Assembly (NCBI RefSeq): GCF_014384765.1
Contig: NZ_JACRSP010000001.1
Span: 558,001 to 622,000, forward strand
Reading direction: 5' to 3'
From: Feifania hominis
Lineage (GTDB): Bacteria > Bacillota > Clostridia > Oscillospirales > Feifaniaceae
DNA length: 64,000 nucleotides
Position numbers and translations under genes: made by a program. Below the pieces are notes generated by a model, which was not told the origin of the DNA, ran no database searches, and was given only the letters and a program-made list of their open reading frames with translations. Of this stretch, positions 31,829 to 41,049 are shown one piece after another (the stretch's first letter is position 1; the number at the start of each line of letters is the position of its first letter).

Positions 31829-32516
31829 CTTCGAGTTCTCCCTCCATTTTTGTGATTTCCGCCAAAATTTCGTCCAGGAGGCGCAGCCGATCGCTCTGCT
31901 CTGTCGCAGAACGGCGCAGACCCTCAGCCTGAATGGCATATTTTCTGCGCAGCTTTGCAAGATAGCGTCTCACAATCTCTGCGGGCGCCTCACACGGCCC
32001 GATGAGATACTGCTCACGAAAGCCCAGATTCTGCGGCTGCCCTGCATAGTGCAACGTCATGACCACGTAGAAGCGCCCCTGCTCAACCGCCAGCGTCTCG
32101 CGAACAATTGCAAAGCCGTCATCCGCCAAACTGCGGCGCACCAGCGGCAAATCGGTCATCGGCTGCAAAATCAGCCTCTTGTCCCCCTGCTTGACAAAGG
32201 GCGCCGCCTTCAGGATGGAGAGGATGGTCTCCCCTCCCATCCCCGCGATGACAATATCCGTCACATCGTGTGGTACCGCCTCGAGCCCGTCACAGAGAAC
32301 AAGTTTCACCCGCTCTGCAAAGCCGCTGTTTTCGACTGTGCGGCGGGCGTGGGCAAGCGGTCCCTCACGCAGATCGGATGCCACAGCACGCCGGCAGATG
32401 CCCTGCTCGAGCAGATAGACCGGAAGATAGGCGTGATCCGTGCCGACATCCGCGAGAACCGCGCCGGGTCGAACCTGGGACGCTGCAGCCATCAGCCGTT
32501 CGGTCAGTTTGATCAA
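31815..32516 (-). CDS. trmK: tRNA (adenine-22-N1)-methyltransferase
   Basis: TrmK methylates N1 of adenine 22 in tRNA with S-adenosylmethionine. The 233-residue product has the SAM-binding motif LADVGTDHAYLPVYLL (residues 21-36), ASDLREGPL as motif II, and the catalytic-site IAGMGGETI near 90. The C-terminal 70 residues form a coiled coil with many Glu and Arg. It shares the standard overlap with the Nif3-like gene, an arrangement known from Bacillus and Clostridia. The ATPase gene lies 11 bases upstream. Confidence 0.92.
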   Translation of the reverse strand: MIKLTERLMAAASQVRPGAVLADVGTDHAYLPVYLLEQGICRRAVASDLREGPLAHARRTVENSGFAERVKLVLCDGLEAVPHDVTDIVIAGMGGETILSILKAAPFVKQGDKRLILQPMTDLPLVRRSLADDGFAIVRETLAVEQGRFYVVMTLHYAGQPQNLGFREQYLIGPCEAPAEIVRRYLAKLRRKYAIQAEGLRRSATEQSDRLRLLDEILAEITKMEGELEDESA

Positions 32517-32527
32517 GTTTGTCCCCC

Positions 32528-34063
32528 CTAGTTCAGATCGGAGAAATTATAGTCGCGGATGATTCGGCGCAGCCGCAGCCCCTCGTCGTTCTCACGCCGC
32601 AGCAATTTGACCACAAGTTCCCGGTACGCCTTGGGCGACAGATCAAAGATCCGGTCGATCTCAATTTCATAGATCAGCTTTTTGTAGTTGAGATATTTGA
32701 GAAGCTCTCCGTAGTCCCGCCGCTCGATGATGGAGTTGAAACGGCTGACATATTTCTTTTTGATGTTATAGAGCTCCTCCACCGAGAGATTGACTTCATT
32801 GAGCTCAATGGTCTCGCCTGCCGTCTTCAGCTTGTGCGCCACGAGGGCGAGAATATCCTCCCGGATAAAGTCGTTTGTAATGGCGTTAAACCGGCGTCTC
32901 ACGCAGGCAAAGACATTGTTTTTGACATCGGAGAAAGCCGCCTTTGGGTTTCGTTTCAGATGTGCGGCGACCGCCTTGACCACACCCTCAATCAAATAGA
33001 CATTTTCAATTTCGGCGACCTTGAGCGTGTAGATTTCCTCGCCCTTGAGAAGCTCAATTCTCTCCTGTGCCATGCGGTCACGGTCAACTAGGCCCCGTGC
33101 TGCCGGCTCATCGCCGCCACGCATGGAGTTGACGAGATTCGTGTATTTTTTCACGTCGCCGCAGCCGCCTACCGGCGTGACATTCCAGTCCGGAAACAGC
33201 GTTTTATAAATCTTGTAGTCATGGCTGTTCTGTGTGCCCTCAATGAAGAGCAGCTTCTGACGGTTTCCCAACACTCGAAACAGAACCTCGTCGGCGAGCG
33301 AGCCGCCGTCGAGAAGCTTTGTCACGTCCTCGCTGAGGTAGTAGGAAAAGACCGGTCGGCCGCCCTCAAGCGCGTAGGAGCGAATAAAGACGATCTCACT
33401 GTCGTCGCGCGAGACCGCAAAGCCGAAATCGTGCGTCACATAGACAAAGCGCAGATCGACGCGCAGCTGTTCCAATGTATCCCAGAGCAGCTTGAGCGAA
33501 TCCTGGTTTAAATAGTTTTCCGGCTCGTCGACGGCGACAACGCTGTCCCGCTCGGCCGTGAGCACGTGACCGATCACGAAGAGCACCGCTTTCTCGCCGT
33601 CGCTCAGGTGCAGCGCGGAGTAGCGCGCGCCACTCTTTGGCTGCACGTCGATGCGTTCGTTGTTCCATACCAATTTGCTGCCCGCAAACAGCTTGCAAAA
33701 AACTTCACTTGCCTGAGTCAAAACGCCGGTGCGCCCCTGCTGCTGCTCGTCGAGCTGATATTGCAGAAGCGGCTTTAAAAAGCGCGCAAACCGCCGCGGG
33801 TCATACTCGCACGGAAGCGCCGGGCGGCAGTCGCGGCAGTGCTCAAAAACGGCCGGTTCGGCATTCTCCGTGTCATCCTCGCGGCTCTGAGCTGCTGTTG
33901 AAATCATCCGGCAGCAGACGCCCGAAAGGCCCGCAAGCAGCTCCAAAGCAAATTTTGTCTTGCCGGCGCCGTTCGGGCCGAGCAGCACAAGCGAGCGCTC
34001 AAACGAAACGGTCGTCGGCTTTTGCGATGTGGCATTGTTTCTGGCTGGCAGTGTGATCTGCAA
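32528..34063 (-). CDS. ABC-type AAA ATPase with C-terminal DUF4435 domain
   Basis: This 511-residue protein couples an ABC/SMC-like ATPase with a DUF4435 domain; the function is unknown. Visible motifs are Walker A LLGPNGAGKTKFALE (residues 27-41), signature-like HLSDGEKAVLFV near 172, Walker B VVAVDEPENY near 193 and a switch His in YVTHDFGF. From about 270, LLFIEGTQNSHDYKIYKTLF followed by VDRD resembles the Toprim-like acidic pattern of OLD-type proteins. OLD-like ATPases are often anti-phage or DNA repair factors. Here the gene heads an apparent housekeeping operon (trmK, nif3-like, rqcH). Upstream Cys pairs (EHCRDCRP) are notable. Confidence 0.78.
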   Translation of the reverse strand: MQITLPARNNATSQKPTTVSFERSLVLLGPNGAGKTKFALELLAGLSGVCCRMISTAAQSREDDTENAEPAVFEHCRDCRPALPCEYDPRRFARFLKPLLQYQLDEQQQGRTGVLTQASEVFCKLFAGSKLVWNNERIDVQPKSGARYSALHLSDGEKAVLFVIGHVLTAERDSVVAVDEPENYLNQDSLKLLWDTLEQLRVDLRFVYVTHDFGFAVSRDDSEIVFIRSYALEGGRPVFSYYLSEDVTKLLDGGSLADEVLFRVLGNRQKLLFIEGTQNSHDYKIYKTLFPDWNVTPVGGCGDVKKYTNLVNSMRGGDEPAARGLVDRDRMAQERIELLKGEEIYTLKVAEIENVYLIEGVVKAVAAHLKRNPKAAFSDVKNNVFACVRRRFNAITNDFIREDILALVAHKLKTAGETIELNEVNLSVEELYNIKKKYVSRFNSIIERRDYGELLKYLNYKKLIYEIEIDRIFDLSPKAYRELVVKLLRRENDEGLRLRRIIRDYNFSDLN

Positions 34064-34132
34064 AGTGGCATTCCTCCGTTCACTGAGGTCCCTATGACTT
34101 TATTTTATCACAGAACCGACTCAGCGTAAATG

Positions 34133-34163
34133 AAAAGGGGCACGCCTCGGCGTGCCCCTTTGC
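34133..34163 (-). terminator. Terminator after the DUF1858 gene
   Basis: On the minus strand AAAGGGGCACGCC pairs with GGCGTGCCCCTTT and runs into TTTTCATTT, 8 bases after the stop. Confidence 0.85.
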
Positions 34164-34170
34164 CTGTTGC

Positions 34171-34374
34171 CTACTGGTTCGCAAGATACTGGTTGATCTT
34201 CTTGATCATCTCATCCGCATCCACACCGTGAACGGCGCAGGCGTCTGCGACGGACTCGCCGCGGGCCGACGGGCAGCCAAGGCAGTGCATGCCCATCTCC
34301 ATGAAAAACGGCGCGATGCCGGAGTCGAGCTCGAGCGCCTGGCCAATGGTCATCTCTTTGGTAATCTGCTTCAC
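34171..34374 (-). CDS. DUF1858 domain protein
   Basis: This 67-residue protein matches the DUF1858 domain, also called the hybrid-cluster-protein-associated disulfide domain. Landmarks are ITKEMTIGQALELDSGIAPF, then GMHCLGCPSARGESVADAC with the conserved Cys-x-x-Cys. The GTG at 34374 lies 8 bases after AGGAGG and gives the usual domain length; an ATG further upstream has no ribosome site. It may help with redox or nitrosative stress, but its role is not established. Its own terminator follows, so it looks monocistronic. Confidence 0.85.
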   Translation of the reverse strand: MKQITKEMTIGQALELDSGIAPFFMEMGMHCLGCPSARGESVADACAVHGVDADEMIKKINQYLANQ

Positions 34375-34487
34375 TTTTATATCCTCCTTTGTTCTACAAT
34401 AGTTTGCCACGACGTGGCAAAAACATGAGATTTCTTTTTCGCTTCATTATACTACTCATTTGGTGGACTTGCAAGTGGCAAACAAAA

Positions 34488-34513
34488 AGCACACTCCCAT
34501 ATGGGAGTGTGCT
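34488..34513 (-). terminator. Terminator after the zinc-ribbon gene
   Basis: The palindrome AGCACACTCCCAT/ATGGGAGTGTGCT is followed on the minus strand by TTTTTGTTT. It lies 53 bases after the zinc-ribbon stop. Confidence 0.8.
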
Positions 34514-34566
34514 CATTTGCCGAATTCTCTTATGGAGAAAGAACTCTCCGAAAGATACAAAAACGA

Positions 34567-34851
34567 TTAGCCCTGCTCAGACTCTTTCATTCTTGCGAAA
34601 CAGTCGCTGCAGTACACAGGTCTGTCATTTCTCGGCTGGAACGGTACCTTTGCCTCGGCGCCGCAGGCGGCACAGGTGGCGGTGTACAGCTCTCTGGACT
34701 GTCTGGCAGCGTTCTTTCTCGCGTCGCGGCAGGCTTTGCATCTCTGGGGCTCGTTCTGGAAGCCTCTCTGAGCATAGAACTCCTGCTCGCCGGCGGTGAA
34801 GACGAACTCACTGCCACACTCTTTGCACACTAATGTTTTGTCCTCGTACAT
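34567..34851 (-). CDS. Small zinc-ribbon protein
   Basis: This 94-residue protein has two probable zinc-binding knuckle sets: LVCKECGSEFVFTAGEQEFY with later RCKACRDAR, and TCAACGAEAKVPFQ with YCSDCFARM. Proteins of this probable zinc-ribbon group are common in Clostridia and lack a defined role; binding to nucleic acid or protein is possible. The ATG at 34851 is chosen because it follows GAGGGAAAGAA; upstream in-frame codons would enter the decayed tRNA region. A terminator follows. Confidence 0.82.
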   Translation of the reverse strand: MYEDKTLVCKECGSEFVFTAGEQEFYAQRGFQNEPQRCKACRDARKNAARQSRELYTATCAACGAEAKVPFQPRNDRPVYCSDCFARMKESEQG

Positions 34852-34883
34852 TTCTTTCCCTCGCTTAGATCTAAAAATTTTTT

Positions 34884-34948
34884 CCCCCGAGTTGGACTTA
34901 AACCAACACCCTTGGAACACCAATGCTCTGACATTGAGCTATCAGGGA
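34884..34948 (-). pseudogene. Decayed tRNA-Gly (TCC) gene with shortened anticodon arm
   Basis: On the minus strand a 7-bp acceptor can form (TCCCTGA with TCGGGGG, two G-T pairs). The D arm is GCTC/GAGC and the T arm GTTGG/CCAAC. The anticodon loop GTTCCAA would read TCC, but the 3' side of the anticodon stem is missing. Restoring five bases ACCAA after GTTCCAA would complete a normal arm, and the flanking CCAA repeat explains loss by slippage. The T loop TTTAAGT also departs from TTCAAGT. It begins directly after the sigH stop. It should not fold as a working tRNA. Confidence 0.5.
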
Positions 34949-35590
34949 TTATTGGAGAACCGCGCTCTCATCAAACTCGGCCATGACCTTTCGCCGGATC
35001 CGCCATATCGCGTTGTAAATCGACTTGACGGGCTTTGCAAAATGGTCAGCTATCTGCTGATAACTCTGGCCCTCGAGATAGAGCTGCAGTGCCTCTTGCT
35101 CAAAATGGGATAGTTCTCTTGCCACAAACTCTCGAAGATGCAGCAAAAACTCTCTGGTGATTACTTCCTCTGACGGGTCCTCCTGACTCGGAAACCCTGC
35201 CTGACCCGTCAAATTCAAATCCCTGTCGCTCTGATCAGACTGCTGGAAAAGTGAAATGTACGAGTTGAGCGGAATGTGTTTCTGGCGCCCGGCGGCTCTG
35301 ATCGCCGTGAGAATCTGGCGGTCAATACAGACCTGGGCAAACGCGGAAAACGTAAATCCTCTTGAAAAATCATAGTCGGTAATAGCCTTGTAGAGGCCAA
35401 TCATGCCCTCTTGCACGACATCGTCGCTCTCGGCGCCTATGATGTAAAACTTGCGCGACGCGGTTTTGACCAGCGGCGCATAGCGTGAGAGGAGCTGCCC
35501 CGCGGCCTGAGTGTCGCCGCTCTGTGCAAGCCGAATGAGCGCATCGTCCGGTTCCGATTCGTAGACGATGTTTCGTTCCACCTGGGGCAT
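34949..35590 (-). CDS. sigH: RNA polymerase sporulation sigma factor SigH
   Basis: Sigma-H directs transcription at the onset of sporulation. The 213-residue product has region 2 (ESDDVVQEGMIGLYKAITDY, then FSAFAQVCIDRQILTAIRAA) and region 4 (LSHFEQEALQLYLEGQSYQQ, with a helix-turn-helix to about 205). The ATG at 35590 lies 8 bases after GGAGG; a TTG six codons earlier lies before that site. The length and the order of motifs match SigH and not SigF or SigA. Presence of this gene supports a spore-forming Clostridia host. Confidence 0.92.
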   Translation of the reverse strand: MPQVERNIVYESEPDDALIRLAQSGDTQAAGQLLSRYAPLVKTASRKFYIIGAESDDVVQEGMIGLYKAITDYDFSRGFTFSAFAQVCIDRQILTAIRAAGRQKHIPLNSYISLFQQSDQSDRDLNLTGQAGFPSQEDPSEEVITREFLLHLREFVARELSHFEQEALQLYLEGQSYQQIADHFAKPVKSIYNAIWRIRRKVMAEFDESAVLQ

Positions 35591-35683
35591 GGGATGTTCC
35601 TCCTGCAATCACATACCGCTATTATAAGCGCCGACCACCCAGAAGTCAAGCCATTTATTAACTTTCCACAAGGATTTTGCCTG

Positions 35684-38600
35684 TTAAAACAGTGTCATTT
35701 GTGCACTTTCGGGCATACCCTCCAAAATTCGATTCGCCTGCAATGCTTCAATGACGGTTTTTGTCACTTTGGTGCGGTTGAGAAGCTCTTCAATCGACAT
35801 AAATGTACCACGCTCACGCTCCTCCATAATCGCCATGGCGGCATTGGAGGCGACACCCGCCAGAGAATTCAGCGGCGGCAGCAGATCCCCGTCCACAATC
35901 AGAAATTTGGTCGCGTGAGACCCGTAGAGATCAATCGGGCGGAAGTTGATGCCCCGGCGGTACATCTCGTAGCAGGCCTCCAAAATGGGAATCTGATCCT
36001 TTTCCTTGTTGGATGCCTTGGGATTCGCCTTGATCTCGAGCAGACGGCTCTTGACCTTTTCCAGCCCGTGAATCATGTACTCCGAGTCAAAGTCGTCGGC
36101 GCGAACCGTAAAATAGGTCGCATAGAAAGCGGCCGGCCGGTGTACCTTGAACCAGGCGATGCGAAAGGCCATTGTGACATAGGCGGCGGCGTGGGCTTTC
36201 GGAAACATGTACTTGATCTTCTTACAGGAGTCGATGTACCACTCGGGCACATTTGCCGCCCTCATATCCTGCTCCCACTCGGGCTTGAGTCCCTTTCCCT
36301 TTCGGACGGCCTCCATGATGGTAAAGGACTCTTTCTTGTCCATTCCCATGTGAATGAGATAGAGCATGATGTCGTCGCGCGTACAGATGCAGTCTTTGAG
36401 AGTGGCCGTTTGAGACGTGACAAGGTCCTGGGCGTTGTTCACCCAGACATCGGTGCCGTGGGAGAGACCGGAAATACGAATGAGTTCGCCGAATGTATGG
36501 GGTCTTGTGTCCTCGAGCATCTGCCGGACGAACTTTGTGCCGAATTCCGGAAGCCCCAGCGCGCCGACCGAGGAGGTGATCTCGTCTCCCTCGATGCCGA
36601 GGCTCTCGTTGCTGTAAAACAGGCTCTGCGTCTCGGGGTCGTCGAGTGGAATCTTCTTTGCGTCGATCCCCGTGATATCCTCAAGCATGCGAATCGCCGT
36701 CGGATCGTCGTGCGCGAGCAGATCGAGCTTGAGCAGATTCTGGTCGATGGAGTGGTAGTCAAAATGCGTGGTGATGATGGTACTGTTCGGGTCGTCCGCC
36801 GGGTGCTGAATGGGGCAGAAATCGGTGATTTCCTTGTATTTCGGCATGACGATCAGGCCGCCGGGGTGCTGTCCGGTCGTGCGCTTGACACCCATGCAGC
36901 CGGCCGCGAGGCGGGCCTTTTCCGCCTTTGTGATGTTGAGGCCTCTCTCCTCGACATACTTGAGAACATAGCCGTAGGCCGTCTTTTCCGCAAGTGTGCC
37001 GATGGTGCCCGCGCGGAAAACATAGTCCTTGCCGAAGAGTTTTTCCGTGTTGCGGTGCGCCGTCGCCTGGTAGTCGCCGGAGAAGTTGAGATCGATATCG
37101 GGCGCCTTGTCGCCGTCGAAGCCGAGAAAGGTTTCAAAGGGGATGTCAAAGCCCTGCTTGATGTAGGGTGTGCCGCAGTCGGGGCAGTCTTTGGGCGGCA
37201 TATCAGCGCCGGTCTCATAGCTTGCGTCGGTGATGAACTCACTCTTTTTGCAATTCGGGCAGACATAGTGCGGGCAGAGAGAATTGACCTCGGTGATGCC
37301 CGAGAGATAGGCGACGAGCGACGAGCCGACCGATCCTCGCGAGCCGACGAGAAAGCCGTCGGCAAGCGACTGAGAGACCAGCTTCTGCGCAATCATATAG
37401 AGAACGGAGAAGCCGTTTTTGGTAATGGAATTGAGCTCTTTGTCGAGGCGCTCCTGCACAATGGGCGGCAGCGGGTCTCCGTAGATCTCCCGCGCGCGCT
37501 TGAGTGTGATCTCGACAAGTTCCTGCTCGGCGCCCTCAATCTCCGGCGGAAAGGACTCTTTGGGAACAGGGCGAATCTGCTCGCAGAGGGCCGCAATCTG
37601 CTTTGGGTTTTCAATGACCACCTTGCGTGCGAGTTCCTCGCCGAGATAGTCGAATTCCCGCAGCATCTCATTGGTGGTGCGGTAGTAGAGCGGAAGCTCC
37701 TTGTCGGCATCGGAAAAGCCCTGAGCATTGAGCAGAATTCTTCGGAATATCTCGTCGCCTGGATCGATGTAGTGCACGTCTCCCGTTGCGACAACGGGCT
37801 TATTTAGCTTATCGGCAATGCGGATGACGGTGCGGTTGAACTCACGCAGCTGCTCGACATTCTCTGCCTTTCCGCTTGCAATGAGAAACATGTTGTTGCA
37901 GATCGGCTGGATTTCGAGGTAGTCGTAGAAGTCTGCAATGCTCAGAAGCTCCCCCCACTCGCGCTTATCCACAATGGCACGAAAGAGCTCGCCCGCCTCG
38001 CAGGCACTGCCCACAATCAGCCCCTCGCGGTGTTTGATCAGCTCCGACTTCGGAATGCGCGGCGTCTTGCCGCCAAAGTACTTGAGATTGGAATCGGAGA
38101 TGAGCTGATAGAGATTTTTCAGGCCTGTGTAATTTTTCACGAGGAGAATCTGGTGGTAAGGCCTTGCCTTTTTGACGTCGATGTTTCCCGCGATCGCCTG
38201 ATTGATCTGGTCAGTGCGGTCGGCTCCGCTGTCCTCCCGGATTCTCTCCATCATTTTCAAAAAGACCTTGGCGAGAATCAGCGCGTCGTCACAGGCCCGG
38301 TGGTGATTGAAGCTGCCGAGCTTCAAATACTCGACAATGGTGTCGAGCTTGTGCTTTTTCAGCTCGCGGAAAATGCTGCGCGAGATGACAAGCGTGTCAA
38401 TGTAGGTGTTCGCAACCGTCTGGCCGGTGCGCTCGGCCGCCGCGCGCAGAAACGACATGTCAAACCCCGCATTGTGGGCGACGAGCGGGCTGTCCCCCGC
38501 GAATTCCAGAAAGCTTTTGAGCGCCTCCCCCTCCGGCGGTGCGTCGGCTACCATTGCGTCGGTGATGCCGGTCAGTTGGGTGATCTTTGCCGGTATCGGC

Positions 38601-39961
38601 TTTTGGGGATTGACAAAGGTGTTGAACTGCTCCACGATCTCGCCGCCTTTCAAGCGCACGGCGCCGATCTCGGTGAGCGCCTCGGTCGTGGGATTCAGGC
38701 CGGTCGTCTCCACATCGAAGACGACAAAGGTCCCGTCGAAAGGCGTGTCTGCGTCCCCGTGCACAGCGGGCTCAATGTCGTTGACAAAATAGGCCTCCAT
38801 GCCATAGATGATCTTACCCTCATAGCCGGTGGCTTTCTGCGCTTTCATCGCCTCAGGAAACGCCTGCGCGACACCGTGGTCCGTGATGACCACCGCCTCA
38901 TGCCCCCACTGCTTTGCCCGCTCGATGTAGCGCGAAACCGAGGTCAGCGCATCCATCGAGCTCATGTTGGTATGCAGGTGCAGCTCGATGCGCTTCTCTT
39001 CGGCATCGTCGGTGCGGGTGCGCTTGTAGGCCGGCTCGATGTCATTGACCCAGATGACCAGATCGTCGTCAAAGGAGTCGAAAGAGACGCTGCCGCGCAC
39101 TTTGACCGTGTCATTTTTGTGCAGCACCTCCAGCAGAGCCTCCGCCTTGTCCATCGGAAGTACCGACTTGAGATTGATTGACGAGGTGTAATCCGTTATG
39201 GAGATGGTGAAAATTTTCTTCTTGCCGTCGCGCGTGTCCTTTGTCTCAATGGCGAAGACATCACCCTGAATCGTCGCTGTGCCCGTGTCGATGCGAATGT
39301 CCGCCATTCGCATGGGCTCGGTATTGATGGGGCGGCCGAGCAGCGCTCCCCCCTGCGCGCCCGCGCGGCGTGCACCCGCGGGCGCGGGCGCCGCGCGCCT
39401 CTGCGCGGCAAAGGTCTTGGAGATCTGCTCATCCGCGCGCTGCTCCTGCTCGCGGATCTCCCGGTAGACGCCGCTGTCGGTATCGGTTTCAAGAACTCCG
39501 TCGAATGTAACGCGGATGGACAGAGAAAACTCGTCGCGCACAAGCTGGGCAATCGTGTCGGCAAGTTTTGCGCTCTTCAAAATGGCCTCTCCGCCGTGGG
39601 TCAGCGAGATGGTGAGAAGTCCCTTTTCATACCGTGCGGTCGAACCGGTGAGAAAGCCGTTGCAGGCTCCAACATGCTTCACACAGTAGCTGCAAAGCTC
39701 GCCATAGTACTGCTCGCTGAAGAGTTCTGCGGGGTAGTGAATGGCAAGCCGGCTCTCACGAAGACCATAGAGCGATTTGAGGTCTTCGGCAATTTCGTCG
39801 AGCAGACTGCGCGCAAAGAGCCTGTCCCCCTCAAGGGAAAAGCTCATGGTCTTATTGTCAATATCCATTTTGACGTCGGTCAGGACAGCGCTCTCGAGAA
39901 GCTCTCTCTTGCTGCCCTCAGGATGATATTCACAAAACACTTCCAGAAATTTAGCGTTCAT
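35684..39961 (-). CDS. polC: DNA polymerase III alpha subunit, PolC type
   Basis: PolC is the main replicative polymerase with proofreading in low-GC Gram-positives. The 1,425-residue product has an N-terminal domain and an OB fold (about 230-320). A PHP domain starts at ELHLHTNMSSMDALT (about 335) and is interrupted by the DEDD exonuclease (FVVFDVETTGLNPTTEALTE, about 415). The polymerase palm and fingers follow, with DIDLNFSGDYQ and CPNCKKSEFITDASYETGAD zinc-binding Cys. GQHPGGLIVMP lies near 1,000. The ATG at 39961 follows GTGAGGAAAAAG, with a GTG at 39973 as alternative. It overlaps the ispG end by 11 bases and closes the pyrH cluster. Confidence 0.96.
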   Translation of the reverse strand: MNAKFLEVFCEYHPEGSKRELLESAVLTDVKMDIDNKTMSFSLEGDRLFARSLLDEIAEDLKSLYGLRESRLAIHYPAELFSEQYYGELCSYCVKHVGACNGFLTGSTARYEKGLLTISLTHGGEAILKSAKLADTIAQLVRDEFSLSIRVTFDGVLETDTDSGVYREIREQEQRADEQISKTFAAQRRAAPAPAGARRAGAQGGALLGRPINTEPMRMADIRIDTGTATIQGDVFAIETKDTRDGKKKIFTISITDYTSSINLKSVLPMDKAEALLEVLHKNDTVKVRGSVSFDSFDDDLVIWVNDIEPAYKRTRTDDAEEKRIELHLHTNMSSMDALTSVSRYIERAKQWGHEAVVITDHGVAQAFPEAMKAQKATGYEGKIIYGMEAYFVNDIEPAVHGDADTPFDGTFVVFDVETTGLNPTTEALTEIGAVRLKGGEIVEQFNTFVNPQKPIPAKITQLTGITDAMVADAPPEGEALKSFLEFAGDSPLVAHNAGFDMSFLRAAAERTGQTVANTYIDTLVISRSIFRELKKHKLDTIVEYLKLGSFNHHRACDDALILAKVFLKMMERIREDSGADRTDQINQAIAGNIDVKKARPYHQILLVKNYTGLKNLYQLISDSNLKYFGGKTPRIPKSELIKHREGLIVGSACEAGELFRAIVDKREWGELLSIADFYDYLEIQPICNNMFLIASGKAENVEQLREFNRTVIRIADKLNKPVVATGDVHYIDPGDEIFRRILLNAQGFSDADKELPLYYRTTNEMLREFDYLGEELARKVVIENPKQIAALCEQIRPVPKESFPPEIEGAEQELVEITLKRAREIYGDPLPPIVQERLDKELNSITKNGFSVLYMIAQKLVSQSLADGFLVGSRGSVGSSLVAYLSGITEVNSLCPHYVCPNCKKSEFITDASYETGADMPPKDCPDCGTPYIKQGFDIPFETFLGFDGDKAPDIDLNFSGDYQATAHRNTEKLFGKDYVFRAGTIGTLAEKTAYGYVLKYVEERGLNITKAEKARLAAGCMGVKRTTGQHPGGLIVMPKYKEITDFCPIQHPADDPNSTIITTHFDYHSIDQNLLKLDLLAHDDPTAIRMLEDITGIDAKKIPLDDPETQSLFYSNESLGIEGDEITSSVGALGLPEFGTKFVRQMLEDTRPHTFGELIRISGLSHGTDVWVNNAQDLVTSQTATLKDCICTRDDIMLYLIHMGMDKKESFTIMEAVRKGKGLKPEWEQDMRAANVPEWYIDSCKKIKYMFPKAHAAAYVTMAFRIAWFKVHRPAAFYATYFTVRADDFDSEYMIHGLEKVKSRLLEIKANPKASNKEKDQIPILEACYEMYRRGINFRPIDLYGSHATKFLIVDGDLLPPLNSLAGVASNAAMAIMEERERGTFMSIEELLNRTKVTKTVIEALQANRILEGMPESAQMTLF

Positions 39962-41039
39962 CTTTTTCCTCACTGAATCGTTCTCTTCTCATCTGTTCAA
40001 TCTCCGCCATCAGCTCGTCAAAGAGCGCCTCCTGGGGCACCTTTCGCAGAATTTTTCCCCGCTTGAAAAGAAGACCCTCCCCAACGCCGCCGGCGATGCC
40101 GATGTCCGCCTCGCGCGCCTCGCCCGGACCGTTGACCGCACAGCCCATCACCGCGACCTTGAGCGTCATCGGTTCGGCGCGCAGCGCCTGCTCCACACGG
40201 TTGGCAAGGCCGATCAAGTCTATTCTCGTACGCCCGCAGGTCGGGCAGGATACCACCGTCGCCCCTCCGGCGAGACCCAGTGCACGCAGAATGTCGTAGG
40301 CCGCCGGGCCCTCGAGGACCGGATCCGCCGTCAGCGATACGCGTATGGTGTCTCCGATGCCGTGCGCGAGAAGCGACCCGATGCCAATGGAGGATTTGAT
40401 CAGCCCCATGCGCTCACCGCCAGCCTCGGTCACCCCGAGGTGGAGCGGATAGTCGAATCTCTCGCTGAAGAGTTCGTAGGCTTCGATCATGGTCGCGACG
40501 TCCGACGATTTGAGCGATACCACGATATCTGTAAAATCAAATTGCTCTAGCAGCCCGATGTGGTACTGCGCACTCTCCACAAGCGCCTGCGCTGTCGGAG
40601 CACCGTACTTTGCGAGAATCTCTCGCTCCAGCGAACCGCTGTTGACCCCAATGCGAATGGCGACGCCGCGCGACCGGCAGGCAACGGCAACGGCCCTCAC
40701 GCGCTCTTTTGCGCCGATGTTTCCGGGATTGATGCGAATTTTGTCAATGCCGGCTTCCACACAGCGAAGCGCCAACCGATAGTCGAAGTGAATATCAGCC
40801 ACAAGCGGTATGTCCACCTGAGCACGAATCTTTTCAACCGCGCGGGCTGCCTCCTCATCCGGCATGGCAAGTCTTACCACTTTACAGCCTGAATTGACAA
40901 GCTGACGGATCTGGGCGACGGTTTTATCCACATCCGCTGTGGGAGTGTTGGTCATGGATTGAACCACGATCGGATTCCCCCCGCCGATGGACACCTCGCC
41001 CACTCTCACAGTTCTGGTTTGCCGCCTCTGAATTCCCAT
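39951..41039 (-). CDS. ispG: 4-hydroxy-3-methylbut-2-enyl diphosphate synthase
   Basis: IspG is the iron-sulfur enzyme that makes HMBPP in the MEP isoprenoid pathway. The 362-residue product has the TIM-barrel N-terminus (VGEVSIGGGNPIVVQSMTNT, then LVADIHFDYRLAL). The cluster-binding C-terminal part carries SCPTCGRTRIDL (two Cys) and VMGCAVNGPGEAREADIG (third Cys). It lacks the plant-type insert. The ATG at 41039 follows GGGGAGAGA. It lies just downstream of rseP and overlaps polC. Confidence 0.95.
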   Translation of the reverse strand: MGIQRRQTRTVRVGEVSIGGGNPIVVQSMTNTPTADVDKTVAQIRQLVNSGCKVVRLAMPDEEAARAVEKIRAQVDIPLVADIHFDYRLALRCVEAGIDKIRINPGNIGAKERVRAVAVACRSRGVAIRIGVNSGSLEREILAKYGAPTAQALVESAQYHIGLLEQFDFTDIVVSLKSSDVATMIEAYELFSERFDYPLHLGVTEAGGERMGLIKSSIGIGSLLAHGIGDTIRVSLTADPVLEGPAAYDILRALGLAGGATVVSCPTCGRTRIDLIGLANRVEQALRAEPMTLKVAVMGCAVNGPGEAREADIGIAGGVGEGLLFKRGKILRKVPQEALFDELMAEIEQMRRERFSEEKDER

Positions 41040-41049
41040 TCTCTCTCCC

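Noticed and set aside
34884..34948. Functional tRNA-Gly
   Set aside because: The anticodon stem cannot form and the T loop is altered, so it is listed as a relic.
35594..37807. 737-codon plus-strand frame under polC
   Set aside because: It is antisense to the polymerase domain of PolC and has no recognisable domain.
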